This document shows, piece by piece, positions 16,363-25,004 of a stretch of DNA of 47,953 bases (the stretch's first letter is position 1; every line of letters begins with the position of its first letter). The position numbers and the translations under genes are program-made. Source of the stretch: Euryarchaeota archaeon UBA62. Lineage in GTDB: Archaea; Thermoplasmatota; Poseidoniia; Poseidoniales; Thalassarchaeaceae. The notes beneath the pieces are model-generated. The model had not been told where the DNA came from. It searched no databases and saw nothing but the letters and a program-made list of their open reading frames with translations. The DNA lies in contig DAPJ01000018.1 in assembly GCA_002502095.1 (NCBI GenBank), positions 1 to 47,953 of the forward strand, read 5' to 3'.

Positions 16363-17364
16363 ATGGACGGAGCCATATCAGTAACCAAGTGTAGCCGATG
16401 TAAGCTACCTTCCATTATTCACCAGCCCTACAGTGGACAGCATCTCTGTGGTAGGCACCTATCAGATTCTGTTCGAAGGAGAACCTCTCGTGAGTTGAGG
16501 AGGCAACTAAGCCTCCCTAAGGATGCAAGAAAGGATGATGGGAGCCCTTTCGTAGTTTTAGTGGCCGTTTCAGGAGGCAAAGACTCTGCGGTCCTCCTCA
16601 CTATGATCAAGGACATCATTGGTAGCAGGAGGGACATTAGGATTGTAGCTGGTTGTGTAGACGAGGGAATCGATGGATACAGATCCCCCTCCTTGGAGTG
16701 TGCAAGAGACCTTTCTGAAGATCTAGGAATTGATTTCGTAACCTTGAGCTATGAGGAAATGGGATATGATAGAATGGATAAGGTAGTATCCAAGATTCCT
16801 GGAATGGGAGAGCTCCATGACGAGGCCAGTGGAATGATGCCCTGCTCGTTCTGCGGTGTTTTCAGGAGACAGAGTCTAAACTCTCTCGCAGACAAGGTTG
16901 GGGCGGATGTGATGGCATTAGGCCATAATTTAGACGACATGGCCCAATCAATATTGATGAATCTGCAAAAAGGAGAGATAGAGAGATCAGTCAGATTAGC
17001 CCCTCATACATCCGCTCCAATAGAAGGTATGGTTCCAAGGATAGTTCCTCTCAGATGGATACCCGAACAGGAAATTCATGCCTTCGCTATTTTCAACTCT
17101 TTACCGATTCACCATGGGGACTGCCCCCATGCACCCGGTGCCCAGAGACAGCAGAGTAGAGCAATAGTAGCCCAGCTAGAGTCGCATACTCCTGGAGCAA
17201 GGCATGGCCTCCTACACTCTCTTGATCAGATTAGAGAGATTCATAGAGAGGTACATCCGAATCCTAATGCCAATATTGGCAGTTGCTCTCTTTGTGGAGA
17301 GGCAACATCTAGACCTGTATGTCAGTCATGCACTATGAAAAAATGGCTTTCAGAAGTACCTTGA
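16363..17364 (+). CDS. TtuA/Ncs6-type tRNA 2-thiouridine synthetase
   Basis: 334 residues. An N-terminal zinc knuckle (CSRC at 10-13, later HLCGRH) precedes the PP-loop SGGKDSAVLL near residue 70. CSFCGVFRR (C161, C164) and DCPHAP (about C254) supply the three cysteines that hold the [4Fe-4S] cluster in TtuA/TtcA-type enzymes. A second zinc ribbon, CSLCG...CQSC, closes the protein. The family adenylates a tRNA uridine and replaces oxygen with sulfur; archaeal members modify wobble U34 or U54, and the sequence alone does not choose. GGGAGGGG just before ATG 16363 supports this start over an upstream ATG at 16300. Eight bases separate it from the TrhO-like gene. Confidence 0.88.
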   Translation: MDGAISVTKCSRCKLPSIIHQPYSGQHLCGRHLSDSVRRRTSRELRRQLSLPKDARKDDGSPFVVLVAVSGGKDSAVLLTMIKDIIGSRRDIRIVAGCVDEGIDGYRSPSLECARDLSEDLGIDFVTLSYEEMGYDRMDKVVSKIPGMGELHDEASGMMPCSFCGVFRRQSLNSLADKVGADVMALGHNLDDMAQSILMNLQKGEIERSVRLAPHTSAPIEGMVPRIVPLRWIPEQEIHAFAIFNSLPIHHGDCPHAPGAQRQQSRAIVAQLESHTPGARHGLLHSLDQIREIHREVHPNPNANIGSCSLCGEATSRPVCQSCTMKKWLSEVP

Positions 17365-17372
17365 GTGATCAT

Positions 17373-18197
17373 ATGTTTGTTAATATTGCAGGATATAGAT
17401 TCGTAGACCTCCCTGACAGAGATTCTCTGAGGGAACCCTTCAGAGAGAAGTGCAATAGCCTGGGACTCAAGGGAACCATTCTTCTAAGTCACAATGGAAT
17501 CAATTTCTTTCTCGCCGGGAAAAAGGAATCAATTGATCAATATACATCATTCTTGGAAGAAGATGTCAGACTAAGAGGAATTCCTATGCATGTGTCAAAC
17601 TCAGACTACCAACCATTTCGCAGAATGCTGGTCAGACTCAAGAAGGAGATTATCTCACTAGGAATCGATGAAATCAGACCTGCTGATAATGAAGGTAAGT
17701 ATATCCAACCAATTGAATTTAAGAGATGGCTTGACGAGGGTCGAGAGGTGATTATCCTTGATACTCGGAACGACTACGAGCTTAGAGTTGGAACTTTCGA
17801 AAATGCCGTAGACCTTGATATCAAGTCATTCAGAGATTTCCCCAATGCCGTGGAAGAGCTTGAATATGACAAATCAACTCCTGTGGTAATGTTCTGTACG
17901 GGAGGGATAAGGTGCGAGAAAGCGAGCATTGTAATGCAGAGGAAAGGTTGGGAAGAGGTTTATCAAATCAAAGGAGGAGTGTTAGGATACTTCAGAGAAA
18001 CTGGGGGCTCTCATTGGAATGGAGACTGCTTCGTATTCGACCAACGCGTAGCACTCGATAAGAATCTTCATGAGGCCGATCATGAGATGTGCTTCAAGTG
18101 CAGGGAGCCCCTTTCTCCTGAAGATCTAGAATCTGACAAGTACTCTGTTGAGGAGTACTGCCCGTTCTGCTACGATAGGTTGGTTGGTCTGGCATGA
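17373..18197 (+). CDS. trhO: TrhO-like rhodanese-domain tRNA uridine hydroxylase
   Basis: About 274 residues. The N-terminal ferredoxin-like domain starts VNIAGYRFVDL and contains KGTILLSHNGINFFLAG, matching the TrhO/YceA family. The central rhodanese domain has the active-site loop FCTGGIRCEKAS. The C-terminal zinc-like module CFKCREPLSPEDLES...YCPFC is also characteristic. In bacteria TrhO uses oxygen to hydroxylate U34 of tRNAs to 5-hydroxyuridine. The ATG at 17373 gives a family-like N-terminus; earlier in-frame ATGs at 17319 and 17343 would overlap the upstream gene. The location after a thiouridine synthetase strengthens a wobble-uridine role. The oxygen requirement fits an aerobic host. 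Confidence 0.85.
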   Translation: MFVNIAGYRFVDLPDRDSLREPFREKCNSLGLKGTILLSHNGINFFLAGKKESIDQYTSFLEEDVRLRGIPMHVSNSDYQPFRRMLVRLKKEIISLGIDEIRPADNEGKYIQPIEFKRWLDEGREVIILDTRNDYELRVGTFENAVDLDIKSFRDFPNAVEELEYDKSTPVVMFCTGGIRCEKASIVMQRKGWEEVYQIKGGVLGYFRETGGSHWNGDCFVFDQRVALDKNLHEADHEMCFKCREPLSPEDLESDKYSVEEYCPFCYDRLVGLA

Positions 18198-18553
18198 AGA
18201 AGATCAACTTCTCTGAGAAGCTATCAGAGTTTACGGACCATTGGTCTCCGAAGGTAATCGCTGAGATGAACAATTACCAATTTAAGCTAGTCAAGATAGA
18301 GGGTGATTTCATTTGGCACAATCACGCCGACACAGACGAGACTTTCATTGTCATTGAAGGGTCGATGTTCATTGAGCTAGAGGACGAGACTGTTGAATTG
18401 AATGAGGGAGAGATGTACGTAGTTCCTAGAGGTGTTAATCACAAGCCATATGCTCTTGAGGAGTGCAAAGTGATGCTAGTGGAGCCCAGAGGTGTACTGA
18501 ATACTGGAAATATCAACAATAATTTGACCGCGTCTAATGATGAATGGATTTAG
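18194..18553 (+). CDS. Single-domain cupin protein
   Basis: 119 residues, one conserved cupin barrel. Motif 1 is GDFIWHNHADTDETFIVIEG (residues 37-56) with metal ligands H42, H44 and E49; motif 2 is GEMYVVPRGVNH (72-83) with H83. All four metal ligands are therefore present, so a mononuclear metal site is expected. The substrate is unknown; small cupins include dioxygenases, isomerases and sugar binders. It overlaps the TrhO-like stop by four bases (ATGA), implying coupled translation. Its own stop overlaps the MFS gene stop by four bases. Confidence 0.85.
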   Translation: MKKINFSEKLSEFTDHWSPKVIAEMNNYQFKLVKIEGDFIWHNHADTDETFIVIEGSMFIELEDETVELNEGEMYVVPRGVNHKPYALEECKVMLVEPRGVLNTGNINNNLTASNDEWI

Positions 18554-19881
18554 GTTGACTCTTCTTTCAGGCCTAGGGTCAATTGCAGTGAAACTGCCAA
18601 CAAGAATATCACACCTGCGACTCTGAAGCACGTGTGAAACGTCCAAATTCCAGTACCTTCGACGGTAACCGACCAGAGGTATGCCGCTAGCAACGGCCCT
18701 AGAATCCTGGCAAGTGCTCCGTATCCTTCTTGAGCCCCCATAACCATCCCCAATTCATGTCCCCCATTCTGGGCTTCAAAAGTTAGAAGAGAGGATTGAG
18801 TAGGTGAGAACAGTCCGTTGCCGATTGCTAAACCTGCTGAAGAACCTAGAATTAGCCAAGCTGATTCCGAGGGAACATAGGGTAGACTGGCTATCCCGAG
18901 ACCGCATAGTACAGTACCTAAAATCATCAGTCTGTGCATTCCGAATCTATCACTCAGCGGACCTATCAGTCCACCCTGAACTATCACTCCTAGGAGTCCA
19001 ATAAAAGCGAATATCCACCCATTCTCCATCTCGCTCCACCCTAGTCCTCCACTGTCAACAGACATGGCAGTGAATAGAATGAATGTACCATGCATCATAC
19101 TGAACGCCATCAAGAAAAGGAAGTTAATCAGTACAAGCGTGGAAATAACGGGTATCTTCAGGACACTTATGATATTGGAGAATGTATCGGTCAGTTTCTT
19201 CAATGAACTCTCTCGAACCCCAGACTCTTCCTTTGGATCCAGGCTCTCTTCTAACCAGAAGTAAGCAAGACTGAGAGATATCAGCGAAAGAAGACTCGAG
19301 AAAATACAGGGCAGGAGATACTCATACTCTCTCCAAAAATCAGTGTCAAAAATTCCACCTATACCAGTCGCAGGATCTGATAGAATACCGCCTATGAAAG
19401 GACCAATCATGAATCCAAGACCGAATGCTGCTCCCAGCATGCCCATTCTTCTAGGTATCATTTCAGTAGTACTGATATCTCCGATATATGCTCTAGCTAC
19501 TGCAATATTTCCATTTCCCGCCCCTGACAGGAATCTAGCAATTATGGCCATCTCCAGACTATTTGAAAGTCCGAAAACTATGAAGAAGACCGAGTTCGAT
19601 ACTAGACCAAACATGATTACTGGCCTCCTACCAAGCCTATCGCTCAGCGATCCAAGAATGGGCGTGAATAGAAACTGGGCTAGTGAGTATACCGCAATCA
19701 CTACACCTACCCAGAAGTCCCTGCTTCCCACATCATTGATTCCTTGACCAGATGCTAGATCCTGAACAAAATAAGTGAGGAAAGGAATTACGATTGTGAA
19801 ACCTAGCATGTCCACTAGTACAACTAGGAACAATACCGTCATTGGCGAGCGACTACTGATTTTTGAACTCAAGTAGATCAC
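18550..19881 (-). CDS. Major facilitator superfamily transporter (drug/proton antiporter-like)
   Basis: 443 residues with 12 hydrophobic helices. The A-motif between helices 2 and 3 is GSLSDRLGRRPVIMFGL, repeated in degenerate form as GPLSDRFGMHRLMILG between helices 8 and 9. The N-terminal LVDMLGFTIVIPFL is typical of TetA-like antiporters. The central loop (residues 200-225) is charged. It likely exports small molecules with proton exchange; the substrate is unknown. It begins with GTG at 19881 in a GTGA overlap with the thrS stop, so it is translated from the thrS transcript. That pairing need not mean a functional link. Confidence 0.88.
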   Translation of the reverse strand: MIYLSSKISSRSPMTVLFLVVLVDMLGFTIVIPFLTYFVQDLASGQGINDVGSRDFWVGVVIAVYSLAQFLFTPILGSLSDRLGRRPVIMFGLVSNSVFFIVFGLSNSLEMAIIARFLSGAGNGNIAVARAYIGDISTTEMIPRRMGMLGAAFGLGFMIGPFIGGILSDPATGIGGIFDTDFWREYEYLLPCIFSSLLSLISLSLAYFWLEESLDPKEESGVRESSLKKLTDTFSNIISVLKIPVISTLVLINFLFLMAFSMMHGTFILFTAMSVDSGGLGWSEMENGWIFAFIGLLGVIVQGGLIGPLSDRFGMHRLMILGTVLCGLGIASLPYVPSESAWLILGSSAGLAIGNGLFSPTQSSLLTFEAQNGGHELGMVMGAQEGYGALARILGPLLAAYLWSVTVEGTGIWTFHTCFRVAGVIFLLAVSLQLTLGLKEEST

Positions 19882-21824
19882 TCCGATGGGATAAGAGAAA
19901 GATTCCTATCCCGTGTCGTAATCTCAGCATAAATTCCAGCCACAAACTCCTCCATTGGAACTCCATTAAGTTGTTCGCCACCTCTTGATCTAATGGAAAC
20001 AGTCCCATTTTCAGTCTCTTCATCGCCAATAATGACCATATATGCTGGCCTCATTTTTCTATGAGTCCTTATTTTCTTTCCTACTGTATTGTCCGAATCA
20101 TCAACTTTCACCCTCACTCCAGATTCGTATAATGTATTGGCAACAGTGGCGGCGTGAACCTTATGCTTCTCTGATATGGTTATGATTTGAACTTGAACTG
20201 GTGATAGCCAGGTGGGGAAGTTGCCCGCCCAATGCTCTGTTAGGAATGCTACAAACCTCTCATGGGTAGAAAGTGGAGCCCTGTGAATTACGAACACCTC
20301 GCCATTCTCATGCCCTGTCTCGTCAGTGTATGTCAGCTCGAATCTCTCCTTCGCGGCGAAGTCTAGCTGTATTGTCGACATAGATTCCTCACGGCCTAGA
20401 AGAGTCCTGAATTGAATGTCAATTTTAGGACCATAGAAAGCCGCTTCTCCGATTGCCTCTACATATTTTACTCCTAGATCATCGAGAATTTTTCTGAGAT
20501 GGTCCTGCGTGGTTTCCCAGTTCTCAGGCTGATCAATATATTTGTCGACATTATCTGGATCCCACAATGATAACCGGAAGTAGTAATCGTCGAATCCAAA
20601 GGCGGAGTAGTAATCCTGAACCATCCTAATGTTATCAGCAACCTCAGAGGCAACCTGCTCAAGGGTGCAGTAAATATGTGCATCGTTCATTGTAAGCATC
20701 CTGACTCTGAGTAAGCCAGCTAATGTTCCAGATAGCTCATTCCTGTAAACAGTTCCATATTCAGCGATTCTCATTGGCAATTCTCGGTATGATCTTCTTT
20801 TGTTTCCATAAACTAGATGGTGGAAAGGACAATTCATCGCCTTCATGTAATACTCGCCATCATCCATTTCCATAGGTGGATACATTCCCTCAGCGTAGTG
20901 TGGAAGATGTCCACTAGTCTCGAAAAGCTCCTTCTTTCCGAGTACTGGTGTTGTTACACGTAAGTATCCGTAAGCCTCCTCTGTCTCCACCGCGAACTTC
21001 TCAATCTCTCCTTTCAGAGTCTCACCATTTGGTAACCAGACAGGAAGCCCCTTGCCAATCATCTCATCAGTCATGTAGAGCTCCATTTCCTTACCGATCT
21101 TCTTGTGATCCCTCTTTGCTGCCTCCTCGAGTTGCCTCATCCTCTCTTGTAGACCAGCCTTATCTGGATAGCACATCCCGTATATCCTAGTGAGAGACTC
21201 CCTCTTGCTATCAGCTCTCCAATATGCCTGACTGGTACTCGAGAGTTTGAACCATCTGAGATGTGAAGTGCTAGGAACATGAGGTCCTCTACAGAGATCT
21301 ATGAAGTCACCTTGCCTGTATGCAGAGGAGCCGACATCATGACCTATCTTATCGTCCATTATCTCAAGTTTGAACTTATTATCACTGAAAATTGAACGCA
21401 GCTCATCATTGTTATATTCCTCCCTGGAAATAGGTATGTTACTCTTCACAAGCTCCTTCATCCTCTTTTCTATCTTTTTGAGATCGTCTTCAGAAATAGG
21501 GTCCATGTAGAAATCATAGTAGAATCCATGGTCAATAGGAGGACCAATGGTTGGTTTAGCATCCGGGAACATTTCAGTAACTGCTTGGGCCAGTAGATGA
21601 GCACAAGAATGCCTCAGAATGTAGAGCCCCTCTGGAGAGCTTCCAATAATTGGCATTACAGAGCAATCAGAATCTAGCTCATAAGACATATCCCTCTCTA
21701 TGCCGTCTACAAGAGCAGCAACAGCGCCAGATTTCCTACCATGGACGTTTGCGATAACCTCGCCTGCAGAAATTCCACTCGCGTACTCGTGAACATCACT
21801 ATCGCCAACTTCGACCGTTATCAT
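19878..21824 (-). CDS. thrS: Threonyl-tRNA synthetase, bacterial-type architecture
   Basis: 648 residues with TGS domain (1-65), editing domain with the HxxxH motif HSCAH followed by PTIGPPIDHGFYYDF, and CRGPHVPSTSHL in the second editing segment. The class II catalytic core has zinc ligands in MNCPFHH and NDAHIY, and the motif 3 region contains DFAAKERFELTY. The C-terminal anticodon domain reads SPVQVQIITISEKH. This is the bacterial/eukaryotic-type organisation; many archaea instead carry a DTD-like editing domain. AGGAGG (complement at 21832-21837), seven bases upstream, selects ATG 21824 over a GTG two codons earlier. It is followed by the MFS gene. Confidence 0.95.
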   Translation of the reverse strand: MITVEVGDSDVHEYASGISAGEVIANVHGRKSGAVAALVDGIERDMSYELDSDCSVMPIIGSSPEGLYILRHSCAHLLAQAVTEMFPDAKPTIGPPIDHGFYYDFYMDPISEDDLKKIEKRMKELVKSNIPISREEYNNDELRSIFSDNKFKLEIMDDKIGHDVGSSAYRQGDFIDLCRGPHVPSTSHLRWFKLSSTSQAYWRADSKRESLTRIYGMCYPDKAGLQERMRQLEEAAKRDHKKIGKEMELYMTDEMIGKGLPVWLPNGETLKGEIEKFAVETEEAYGYLRVTTPVLGKKELFETSGHLPHYAEGMYPPMEMDDGEYYMKAMNCPFHHLVYGNKRRSYRELPMRIAEYGTVYRNELSGTLAGLLRVRMLTMNDAHIYCTLEQVASEVADNIRMVQDYYSAFGFDDYYFRLSLWDPDNVDKYIDQPENWETTQDHLRKILDDLGVKYVEAIGEAAFYGPKIDIQFRTLLGREESMSTIQLDFAAKERFELTYTDETGHENGEVFVIHRAPLSTHERFVAFLTEHWAGNFPTWLSPVQVQIITISEKHKVHAATVANTLYESGVRVKVDDSDNTVGKKIRTHRKMRPAYMVIIGDEETENGTVSIRSRGGEQLNGVPMEEFVAGIYAEITTRDRNLSLIPSE

Positions 21825-21939
21825 AGACACTCCTCCTGATATTGCCGGTCACGTAATCTCGTTTGAAGGCGTCTGTCCTAAATTGAAATATTCGTACAAA
21901 AACCTATTCTTGTAAATTGACAACAGGGAAAAAGAGGAG

Positions 21940-21947
21940 TTATATTA
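21940..21947 (+). promoter_or_regulatory. Candidate TATA element for the NAD kinase-like gene
   Basis: TTATATTA at 21940-21947 lies about 36-43 bases before the ATG at 21983, giving an expected short leader of about 15 bases. The 158-base divergent region shared with thrS shows no other clear motif. Confidence 0.4.
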
Positions 21948-21982
21948 CGAACCGATAAGACCAGTCCCCCCTTGCCAAGGAC

Positions 21983-23125
21983 ATGGTTAGACTGGGGCTT
22001 CTTGTAAATCCGGATGCAGGACTAGGTGGAAGACTGGGTTTGAAGGGATCAGATGGGCAAGCGGAAATAGCGAGATCGAGGGGGGCACAGGATAGATCAG
22101 GCCCGAGGATGAGGGCGATGCTGGATCACTTAATTACAATCAGTAAGGAAAATTTAGAGGGAATCCAGTGGTATGTAAGCGAAGGAAGAATGGGTACTGA
22201 TTGGATTTCACCAGCAATTTCTTCACTAGAAGTGATCCACTCTTCGAGTAGCTCCACAGATGCTGATGATACCAGCCAATTGGTCGGATCTATGATAGGG
22301 TCTGATATCGATCTACTCGTATATGCAGGCGGAGACGGCACGACTAGAGACGTAGTGGCGGCTCTATCGGAATTTGGTAGGCCTGAATTGCCGATAATCG
22401 GTGTTCCAACAGGAGTGAAGATGCATTCAGGTTGTTTCGCATCCTCTCCCAAGGCAGCCGCCGAGGTTCTCAGTGCATGGCTTGAGGGGGATCTACTGTT
22501 GTCTTCCACAGAGGTCCTAGACCTAGATGAAGATCTTTACAGACAAGGGAAGTGGGTTGTAAGACTCTACGCTGAGGCAATTACCCCGGCGAGTCCTAGA
22601 TGGATGCAGGGTTCTAAGATGAGAGTAGAGGCCTCAGGAGAAGAAGAAATTATTCAGGGGCTAGCAGATCATGTAAGGGAGACATTGATTGATGATCGAA
22701 TGATGATTGTATGGGGCTCAGGAGGGACTCTCAGAACAATCGGCGGCATACTTGGGTTTGAGTTGAATACCCTGGGCATTGACATTACAGTCGGTGGCAA
22801 TATTATTGGTTCGGATCTAAATGAAAACGAGATATTGTCTGCATTGAAGGAGCATCAAGGTGATGTGATATTACTCCTCTCTCCAATGGGTGGACAAGGC
22901 TTCCTTATCGGAAGAGGAAATCTCCAGCTATCTCCTGATGTTCTCAAGATAATTGGGGTGGACAGGGTCCTAGGAATTGTCACTCCTGCCAAGATGCTTA
23001 CCTTACGTAGTCTCAGGATTGAGACAGGTGATTCTGAGATGGATGAAAGATTCTCTAATAAGAAGTACCTCAAGGTATTGCAAGGATACAGGACAACAAG
23101 AGTTCTCAAGGTATCAGTAGACTAA
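21983..23125 (+). CDS. ATP-NAD kinase family protein (AcoX-like)
   Basis: 380 residues. The N-terminus RLGLLVNPDAGLGG and the nucleotide-binding signature YAGGDGTTRDVVAAL near residue 114-128 identify the ATP-NAD kinase/AcoX superfamily, followed by PIIGVPTGVKMHSGCF. The C-terminal half (IVWGSGGTLRTIGGILGFELNTLG and GQGFLIGRGNLQLSP) is the AcoX-type extension. It probably phosphorylates NAD or a related diphosphate substrate. AcoX-type members have uncertain substrates, so canonical NAD kinase activity is not assured. It is a single gene with its own TATA element, divergent from thrS. Confidence 0.85.
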   Translation: MVRLGLLVNPDAGLGGRLGLKGSDGQAEIARSRGAQDRSGPRMRAMLDHLITISKENLEGIQWYVSEGRMGTDWISPAISSLEVIHSSSSSTDADDTSQLVGSMIGSDIDLLVYAGGDGTTRDVVAALSEFGRPELPIIGVPTGVKMHSGCFASSPKAAAEVLSAWLEGDLLLSSTEVLDLDEDLYRQGKWVVRLYAEAITPASPRWMQGSKMRVEASGEEEIIQGLADHVRETLIDDRMMIVWGSGGTLRTIGGILGFELNTLGIDITVGGNIIGSDLNENEILSALKEHQGDVILLLSPMGGQGFLIGRGNLQLSPDVLKIIGVDRVLGIVTPAKMLTLRSLRIETGDSEMDERFSNKKYLKVLQGYRTTRVLKVSVD

Positions 23126-23191
23126 ATCAAGACCTAAAAATCAACTAAAAAGATCTAAAAATGGAAAAAACAAATATTACATCAGTTTGAG

Positions 23192-23198
23192 TTATACA
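23192..23198 (+). promoter_or_regulatory. Candidate TATA element giving a near-leaderless TPR transcript
   Basis: TTATACA at 23192-23198 is centred about 25 bases before the ATG at 23220, the spacing that gives leaderless mRNA in archaea. No Shine-Dalgarno sequence precedes the ATG, which agrees. Confidence 0.4.
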
Positions 23199-23219
23199 TG
23201 AACACCAATTGGTCGAGCC

Positions 23220-24974
23220 ATGAACTTGGCACCCGAGGACTATGATTTTGGAAATGTAGAAAATTATTCTTTCGCAATGGAAGTAACCTGCTCAAATGAT
23301 GAAGCCAGAAAAATGTTCATACTTGCATATGGGCATATGCTAAATTATAACCACGAGGAAGCTATTGCGTGCTTCTCTAAGTGTGCTGAATTAGATCCAG
23401 ACTGTGCTATGGCATGGTGGGGAATCGCTTATTGTGTATCATCGAACTACAATTGGACCCCAGGACTTGGCTCGGGGTATGACCCTATTCAGATGGCCAT
23501 TTCTCTCAAAGAAGGATGCTCAGAGATGGAACAAGATCTCATCGATGCTCTGGCAGAGAGGCATTCAGAGGAAGCAAGAGATGCCGCAGACCCGTCCGTA
23601 CTCAACATGGGAAATAGCGCTGAGCTAAATATCGCATTCGCCGAAGCAATGGCTCCCCTTTATGAGAAATATAGTGGGAACCTAGATGTTACCGCAATCT
23701 ATGTTGAGGCACTAATGAATCTGAAGGCTTGGCAATTGTGGGATAAAGATACCAAGACTGGTGAAATTACTCCTGCAGACGAGAATACTCTACTTCTGGT
23801 GAAAATATTGGAAGACGCCTTTGAGGCCAGTGAGGAAGCGAAGGTCCACCCTGCACTTTGTCACCTATATTGTCACGCACTGGAACTTTCGCCATTCCCA
23901 GAGAAGGCACTTCCCGCAGCCGATGTCCTCAGGACACTGATGCCGGGTCTGGGTCACCTAGTCCATATGCCATCTCATATCGATGCATGGGTCGGCCAGT
24001 GGAAGGAGGCTATAGATTGCAACATTGCGGCTGTAGAGGCGGATGATAGGTATGTAGAGATAACTGGCAACGAATCCCAATTCTACAAATTCTACAGAAT
24101 GCATAATCATCACTTCGTAGTCTGGTGTGCAATGTTTGATGGACAGTACGAAACTGCACTGAAGTATGCTCGCAAAGCAGTCAGTACACTACCAGCTGGG
24201 GACTCCGAGTCCGGTGTGCAGTTTATGCTTGCAGGAATAATCCCGATGGGAGCGATCTTCCTGGAGTCGTATGTGACAATGCCTTGGCATGTGATGATCA
24301 GGTTTGGAAAGTGGGATGAGATACTCAATGAGCCACTCCACACAGATAGGGAAGTCTTCCCTGCTGCAATAGCTACTCAGCATTATGCCAGAGGTGTGGC
24401 TTATGCTTCCAAAGGAATGGTTCCAGAGGCCGAGGCAGAGCAGTTACTATTCAAGGAAGCCCTCGATAATCCAGCTCTTCAGGGTAGAGTTCTTCACAAC
24501 AATCTAATGTATCAAGATCCGAGTGAGGGCCCGTGTATTCTCTTAGTGAATGATGCCGTACTTGCTGGTGAGATAGAATATAGGAGACAATTTCAAGCCA
24601 AGGCAAGAGGGGAGGATTACGACTTCTCCGAGGCATTCGATCATCTACGCAGAGGAGTTAACCTATCACTCAACTTAGCCTATAACGAGCCATGGGGGCA
24701 GATGCAACCAGTTCGCCATATTCTAGGAGCATTACTTCTGGAGCAAGGAGAAGTAGAGGAAGCAGAAGCTGTGTACCGTGAAGATATCAAACTTTGGAAG
24801 GATAATATGTGGGGACTATTGGGTCTCAAACTCTGTCTAGAGGAAAGGGGAGATGCGCCTGACGAGCTTGCTGAAGTAACCTCTCTATTCAATGAGAGAA
24901 GCTCTCGTGCAGATATCATGCCTGCAAAGACCTGCTTTTGTGCTCAGGACAGTGTAGACAACAGCTGTTGCTAG
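23220..24974 (+). CDS. TPR repeat protein with conserved HMPSHI motif
   Basis: 584 residues of mainly helical repeats. The first TPR-like unit reads YNHEEAIACFSKCAELDPDC (about residues 42-61). The middle carries a histidine-rich block: HPALCHLYCHALELSP, then LGHLVHMPSHIDAW, then YRMHNHHFVVW (about residues 215-300). This pattern recurs in an uncharacterised family of TPR proteins in bacteria and could bind a metal. The C-terminus ends with five cysteines in 13 residues (CFCAQ...CC), an unusual tail. There is no signal peptide or membrane segment, so it is probably cytoplasmic. Function unknown. Confidence 0.8.
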   Translation: MNLAPEDYDFGNVENYSFAMEVTCSNDEARKMFILAYGHMLNYNHEEAIACFSKCAELDPDCAMAWWGIAYCVSSNYNWTPGLGSGYDPIQMAISLKEGCSEMEQDLIDALAERHSEEARDAADPSVLNMGNSAELNIAFAEAMAPLYEKYSGNLDVTAIYVEALMNLKAWQLWDKDTKTGEITPADENTLLLVKILEDAFEASEEAKVHPALCHLYCHALELSPFPEKALPAADVLRTLMPGLGHLVHMPSHIDAWVGQWKEAIDCNIAAVEADDRYVEITGNESQFYKFYRMHNHHFVVWCAMFDGQYETALKYARKAVSTLPAGDSESGVQFMLAGIIPMGAIFLESYVTMPWHVMIRFGKWDEILNEPLHTDREVFPAAIATQHYARGVAYASKGMVPEAEAEQLLFKEALDNPALQGRVLHNNLMYQDPSEGPCILLVNDAVLAGEIEYRRQFQAKARGEDYDFSEAFDHLRRGVNLSLNLAYNEPWGQMQPVRHILGALLLEQGEVEEAEAVYREDIKLWKDNMWGLLGLKLCLEERGDAPDELAEVTSLFNERSSRADIMPAKTCFCAQDSVDNSCC

Positions 24975-25004
24975 CATTCGTCCACAGAACAGAGAGATGC
25001 GGGC

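Noticed and set aside
19343..19747. Plus-strand open frame of 134 codons inside the MFS gene
   Set aside because: Antisense to transmembrane helices, whose codons give a proline/serine-rich mirror; no independent support.
21825..21982. Riboswitch or T-box-like leader upstream of thrS
   Set aside because: The leader is short, no stem-loop series or tRNA-matching element is visible, and T-boxes are not known from archaea.
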